44,874 nucleotides of DNA from positions 1 through 44,874 of the forward strand of contig CAZEQD010000011.1 of assembly GCA_964514305.1 (NCBI GenBank), read 5' to 3'. The notes under the pieces were generated by a model that saw only the letters and a list, made by a program, of their open reading frames with translations, was not told the DNA's origin and searched no databases. Each line of letters opens with the position of its first letter. The stretch's first letter is position 1. This stretch comes from CAZEQD01 sp964514305 (lineage in GTDB: Bacteria; Acidobacteriota; Aminicenantia; Aminicenantales; Aminicenantaceae). This document shows positions 41,453-44,874 of this stretch, in pieces. Made by a program: the position numbers and the translations under genes.

Positions 41453-43054
41453 ATGATGAATTTTCCGATTTTAAGCTTTGTCACTTTTTTTCCTCTATTT
41501 GGGGCCATTATTCTCATCTTTATCAACAGGGAAAAAGAAAATTGGCTTCGCTCTTTGGCCTTTATCGTGGCTTTGCTAAATTTTATCATTTCCCTAACTT
41601 TGTATTTCAATTTCAACAGCCAGACTCCAGACCCTCAGTTTGTAGAAAAAGTACGCTGGCTTGGTTATGGCTTAAATTATCATGTCGGCATTGATGGCTT
41701 AAGCCTATTTCTGGTCCTGCTAACTACCTTTTTAGTGCCAATAGCCATTCTTTCCTCCTGGAAATACATTGACAAAAAAGTCAAAGAATACCTAATCTTT
41801 ATGCTTATGCTGGAAACGGGAATCATCGGTGTCTTTGTTGCTCTTAATTTATTCCTTTTCTATGTCTTCTGGGAAGCCATGCTTATTCCAATGTATTTTC
41901 TGATAGGAGTTTGGGGCGGCCCCCGCCGGATCTACGCCACTTTGAAGTTTGTCCTGTTTACTATGCTAGGCAGCCTGTTGATGCTGGTGGCAATTTTTGT
42001 TCTTTATTCAACTTATTACAAAGCCACTGGCGTTTATTCTTTCAATCTATTTGATTATTATAATCTTATCATTAATCCCCATCTTCAGCTATGGCTCTTT
42101 CTGGCTTTTGCTTTGGCTTTTGCCATCAAAGTGCCTATGTTTCCGTTTCACACCTGGCTGCCAGATGCTCATGTGGAGGCACCTACGGCCGGCTCTGTCA
42201 TCCTAGCCGCACTTCTGCTGAAAATGGGTGCTTATGGCTTTCTCCGCTTTGCTCTGCCCCTTTTCCCAGATGCTTTAGAAAGGCTTCTGCCGCTGCTGGC
42301 TGTCTTAAGTCTGATAGGAATTATCTATGGCGGGCTGATGGCTCTTATCCAGAAAGATGTAAAATCTTTGGTAGCCTATTCAAGCGTCAGCCATATGGGC
42401 CTCATCATGCTGGCCATCTTTGCTCTCAATGTCGAAGGAACCGAAGGGGCTATCTATCAAATGTTAAATCACGGTTTGAGCACAGGAGCTCTCTTCTTAA
42501 TTGTCGGCATCCTTTACGAAAGAGCCCATACCCGCTTGATTAAAGATTTCGGAGGGGTGAGCAAACAGATGCCAGTTTTCTCAGCCTTTTTTCTCATCTG
42601 TATGCTCTCCTCAGTGGGACTGCCTGGGCTCAATGGCTTTGTCGGCGAAGTCCTGTGTCTTTTTGGAGTCTTTAAAAGCAGCCATCTGCTGGCAATTTTA
42701 GGTTTATCTACCGTCATTCTGGCCGCCGGCTATCTCCTCTGGATGTTTCAGAGAGTGATGCAGGGACCGATCAAAAATGAAAAGATTCTATCTTTTCGAG
42801 ATATGAATAAAAGAGAGATTGCTTATTTAGTGCCCGTGGTCATTATGATGTTCTGGATGGGCATTTATCCTAAGCCATTTCTAAGAAAAATGGATGTTTC
42901 AGTCAGCTACCTTCTCCAAAAAATAAACAGACGCCAACAAGTTTTCACTGAAGCCAAAAGTGAAAAAAAAGACTTCATTTACCGAGTAAAACAAGTAGTC
43001 CAAAAGCAACAAGAAATAGAAAAAAATAAAGAAAAGAAAGAGGATCGACTATGA
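41453..43054 (+). CDS. nuoM: NADH-quinone oxidoreductase subunit M
   Basis: The 533-residue subunit has the antiporter core: Glu141 (YVFWEAMLIPMYFLIG), then FAIKVPMFPFHTWLPDAHVE with the channel lysine, and the SSVSHMG signature. Compared with standard NuoM it has an additional highly charged C-terminal tail of about 40 residues, rich in Lys, Glu and Gln and probably helical. The stop overlaps the nuoN start (ATGA). Confidence 0.94.
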   Translation: MMNFPILSFVTFFPLFGAIILIFINREKENWLRSLAFIVALLNFIISLTLYFNFNSQTPDPQFVEKVRWLGYGLNYHVGIDGLSLFLVLLTTFLVPIAILSSWKYIDKKVKEYLIFMLMLETGIIGVFVALNLFLFYVFWEAMLIPMYFLIGVWGGPRRIYATLKFVLFTMLGSLLMLVAIFVLYSTYYKATGVYSFNLFDYYNLIINPHLQLWLFLAFALAFAIKVPMFPFHTWLPDAHVEAPTAGSVILAALLLKMGAYGFLRFALPLFPDALERLLPLLAVLSLIGIIYGGLMALIQKDVKSLVAYSSVSHMGLIMLAIFALNVEGTEGAIYQMLNHGLSTGALFLIVGILYERAHTRLIKDFGGVSKQMPVFSAFFLICMLSSVGLPGLNGFVGEVLCLFGVFKSSHLLAILGLSTVILAAGYLLWMFQRVMQGPIKNEKILSFRDMNKREIAYLVPVVIMMFWMGIYPKPFLRKMDVSVSYLLQKINRRQQVFTEAKSEKKDFIYRVKQVVQKQQEIEKNKEKKEDRL

Positions 43055-44508
43055 ATAATCTGATAGCTCTGCTGCCCTTGCTGATAATTGTTCTGGCTGC
43101 TCTTTTAGTTCTGCTTTTAGAAGTTTTTCTTAAGAAAGAAAATAAAAGCTATTTAGCCTACACTTCTATCCTTTTTATTATTATAGATGGCCTCGTCCTT
43201 AGCAAATTCTGGAATAAAGGATATTCCTATTTTAATAAAACTCTTTTCTTAGATAACTTTTCTATTTTCCTTTCTTTTATCATTTTAACGGCTGGTATTC
43301 TGGTCATTCTGATCTCCATGAAATATATACTCCTCCAGGAGGCCAATTACGGTGAGTTTTACGCTCTGCTTCTCTTGGCTCTTTCAGGCATGATGATTAT
43401 GGTTTCCTCTTCAGATCTTATTGTTATCTTTTTAGGTTTAGAGGTACTCTCTATCTCCAGTTATGCTTTAGCCGGTCTAAGAAGGTCAGACCAAAAATCA
43501 TCAGAAGCGGCTATAAAATATTTCCTCTTAGGCAGTTTTGCCAGTGCCTTCCTCGTTTATGGTTTGGCTCTTCTTTATGGCAGCACTCAGGCTACTGGAA
43601 TTCCAGCTATTATGACCCACCTCCAATCACAAACAGCTCTGAGTCTTATGTCTATGGCCGGTTTAGGATTAGTGGTTATCGGTTTTGGCTTTAAAATAGC
43701 TGTTGTCCCTTTTCATATGTGGACACCTGATGTCTATGAAGGAGCCCCGACTCCAGTCACTGCTCTTTTCTCAGTAGGACCTAAAGCAGTTGGTTTTGCT
43801 GTCCTTCTCAGAATTTTTTACCCTTACTGGCAGATAGCTTTTAATTCTCTAGCTATGTTCTGGCTGTTATGGATCATAAGTGCTCTAACTATGATTGTCG
43901 GTAATTTTGTTGCCCTCCGCCAGACAAATGTCAAAAGAATTCTGGCTTATTCCAGTATCGCTCATGCTGGTTATTTGATGATTGCCATCCTTTCTCAGGA
44001 TAAAGCCAGCCTGGTTTTTTATTTAACTGCTTATCTGTTCATGAATATTGGAGCTTTTTCAGCTGTTATTGCCCTGGGCAAAAAGAAAAAAGAGTATCTT
44101 CAGCTCGAGGATTATGCTGGGGTCGGATTTAAATATCCCTGGATCGGAGGGACCTTTGCAATTTTCCTTTTATCCCTGGCTGGATTTCCGCCCACCGCTG
44201 GTTTCCTGGCCAAGTTCTATGTCTTTATTGGAGCCGTTAAAGCGGATGTAGGCACAGTCAAGCAAGGGCTGATTGTCCTGGTTATTATCGGAGTCCTGGC
44301 CAGCCTAGTCTCAGTTTTTTATTATCTAAGAATCATTGTCTTTATGTATATGAGAGAGCCGGTCGAAGAAATAGAAATATTTACAGAAAATCCGGCCCTT
44401 TTTCTAGTTCTTTTTCTCTGCCTTTACGGAGTTCTCCAGCTGGGATTATTCCCTGGCAACATCCTCATATTTATCAAACAAGCAGTAAGTTCTTTGCCTC
44501 TTCTCTAA
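43051..44508 (+). CDS. nuoN: NADH-quinone oxidoreductase subunit N
   Basis: The 485-residue antiporter-like subunit has a conserved Glu in FLGLEVLSISSYALAGL, the lysine region GFGFKIAVVPFHMWTPDVYE followed by GAPTPVTALFSVGPKAVGF, and a YSSIAHAGY segment. It completes the J-K-L-M-N order of bacterial complex I operons. After it comes a 160-base AT-rich gap without a clear terminator and then the converging RNase P RNA gene. Confidence 0.94.
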   Translation: MNNLIALLPLLIIVLAALLVLLLEVFLKKENKSYLAYTSILFIIIDGLVLSKFWNKGYSYFNKTLFLDNFSIFLSFIILTAGILVILISMKYILLQEANYGEFYALLLLALSGMMIMVSSSDLIVIFLGLEVLSISSYALAGLRRSDQKSSEAAIKYFLLGSFASAFLVYGLALLYGSTQATGIPAIMTHLQSQTALSLMSMAGLGLVVIGFGFKIAVVPFHMWTPDVYEGAPTPVTALFSVGPKAVGFAVLLRIFYPYWQIAFNSLAMFWLLWIISALTMIVGNFVALRQTNVKRILAYSSIAHAGYLMIAILSQDKASLVFYLTAYLFMNIGAFSAVIALGKKKKEYLQLEDYAGVGFKYPWIGGTFAIFLLSLAGFPPTAGFLAKFYVFIGAVKADVGTVKQGLIVLVIIGVLASLVSVFYYLRIIVFMYMREPVEEIEIFTENPALFLVLFLCLYGVLQLGLFPGNILIFIKQAVSSLPLL

Positions 44509-44672
44509 TTTAATTCAAAACTCAAACTTCAAAAGTCCTATTTTTTGCTTTAAATTTTCAACTTTAAACTTTTCACTCCTTACTCTTTAATGCTTAAGAA
44601 CCGCATAACGGATGTTTAGAGGTTAATGAGCAGGAATGGAAATGAGGGTAAGTCCAGCACCTTTACAAAAAA

Positions 44673-44874
44673 GGCTGGAGCAGGCTGTAAGCCGAATTCT
44701 GTTGCTGCTGGGAAGCAGTGGCGGTTATTCATCTCAGCCCTTGCTAAATCAAGGGTCAAGCGACCTACCCGCCCCTTGAGACGGGCCATCTCAACTGGGG
44801 CCAATTTGGTCTTGCTCCGGATGGGGTTTGCCCTGCTCCTGATGTCACCACCAGGACGGTGAGCTCTTACCTCA
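44673..44874 (-). ncRNA. rnpB: RNase P RNA, 3' part (cut by the window end)
   Basis: Read on the minus strand the sequence carries the conserved 3' half of bacterial type A RNase P RNA in the right order: GGTAAGAGCTCACCG, GCAGGGCAAACCCC, GGAGCAAGACCAAAT, GGGTAGGTCGCTTGA, AGATGAATAACCGCC and CAGAATTCGGCTTACAG. The 3' end is placed before a run of six T (minus strand). The 5' half, including the GGAAAGTCCGGGC core, lies outside the window. Confidence 0.95.

Noticed and set aside
42091..42543. 150-codon open frame inside nuoM
   Set aside because: It is an out-of-frame overlap of a clear nuoM reading frame and is rich in Cys, Arg and Ser with no recognisable domain.
44616..44862. Short open frames on both strands at the right end
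   Set aside because: They overlap the RNase P RNA gene, which explains the sequence fully.

Overview
The window reads as a chromosomal segment of an anaerobic, peptide- and amino-acid-using bacterium. The mix of very large secreted tricorn-like S41 peptidases, S9 peptidase remnants, a D-aminoacylase, an amidase, a hydantoinase/oxoprolinase pair, an [FeFe]-hydrogenase-like sensor kinase and an Nfn-type transhydrogenase is what I would expect from the Aminicenantes/Acidobacteriota neighbourhood. That placement is an inference from gene content and protein style, not from a marker gene. Apart from partial rnpB and one initiator tRNA there is no phylogenetic marker here.

Layout. 1-2.3 kb: an XRE/ImmA-type regulator with its own promoter and palindromic operator, and an NAD-dependent epimerase. 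2.4-2.5 kb: a strongly structured intergenic stretch that looks like an unassigned RNA. 2.6-9.9 kb: two paralogous tricorn-like peptidases pointing at each other, with a small membrane protein between them. 10.1-20.4 kb: a plus-strand amino-acid/amide catabolic run (RidA, HyuA, HyuB, an Nramp-fold transporter with non-canonical metal-site motifs, a threonine dehydratase-like enzyme, a Tat-exported D-aminoacylase, a Tat-exported amidase). Between RidA and HyuA lie the start of a broken FmdB-type zinc-ribbon gene and a 28-bp perfect inverted-repeat element. 20.4-26.3 kb: a minus-strand run (decayed S9 peptidase fragment, DegT-type aminotransferase, NusG paralogue, nitrilase-like protein, LsrF-like aldolase/thiolase, zinc alcohol dehydrogenase, lone receiver protein). 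27-28.1 kb: a secreted Memo-family protein.

28.3-35.4 kb is the most interesting part: a tightly packed five-gene operon made of a cysteine-rich receiver protein, an [FeFe]-hydrogenase-like histidine kinase (ferredoxin domain, H-cluster-like domain, Fe-S domain, HisKA/HATPase), a second receiver, a receiver-PAS-histidine kinase hybrid, and a single-chain fusion of NfnA and NfnB (electron-bifurcating NADH/ferredoxin/NADPH transhydrogenase). It is preceded by a 16-bp inverted repeat. The simplest reading is a redox or H2 sensing phosphorelay physically linked to a flavin-based electron-bifurcating enzyme. No protein of the relay carries a DNA-binding domain.

35.4-38.5 kb: small membrane protein, a second S9 peptidase pseudogene, an MFS transporter resembling the MFSD1 dipeptide-transporter family, and tRNA-fMet. 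38.7-44.5 kb: nuoJKLMN (proton-pumping arm of complex I without nuoA-I or nuoH), driven by a near-consensus promoter only a few bases from the nuoJ start. The window ends inside the RNase P RNA gene (minus strand).

Recurrent small-scale features: GC-rich REP-like hairpins of the form GGCCYGCTG-loop-CAGCRGGCC in at least five intergenic gaps, and several genes (epimerase, hyuA, nuoJ) whose promoter abuts the start codon with no Shine-Dalgarno sequence, suggesting leaderless mRNAs beside ordinary SD-led genes. The protease, amidase and transporter content suggests that proteins and peptides are degraded outside the cell, imported and deaminated, with reductant balanced through Nfn and complex I and monitored by the hydrogenase-like kinase.
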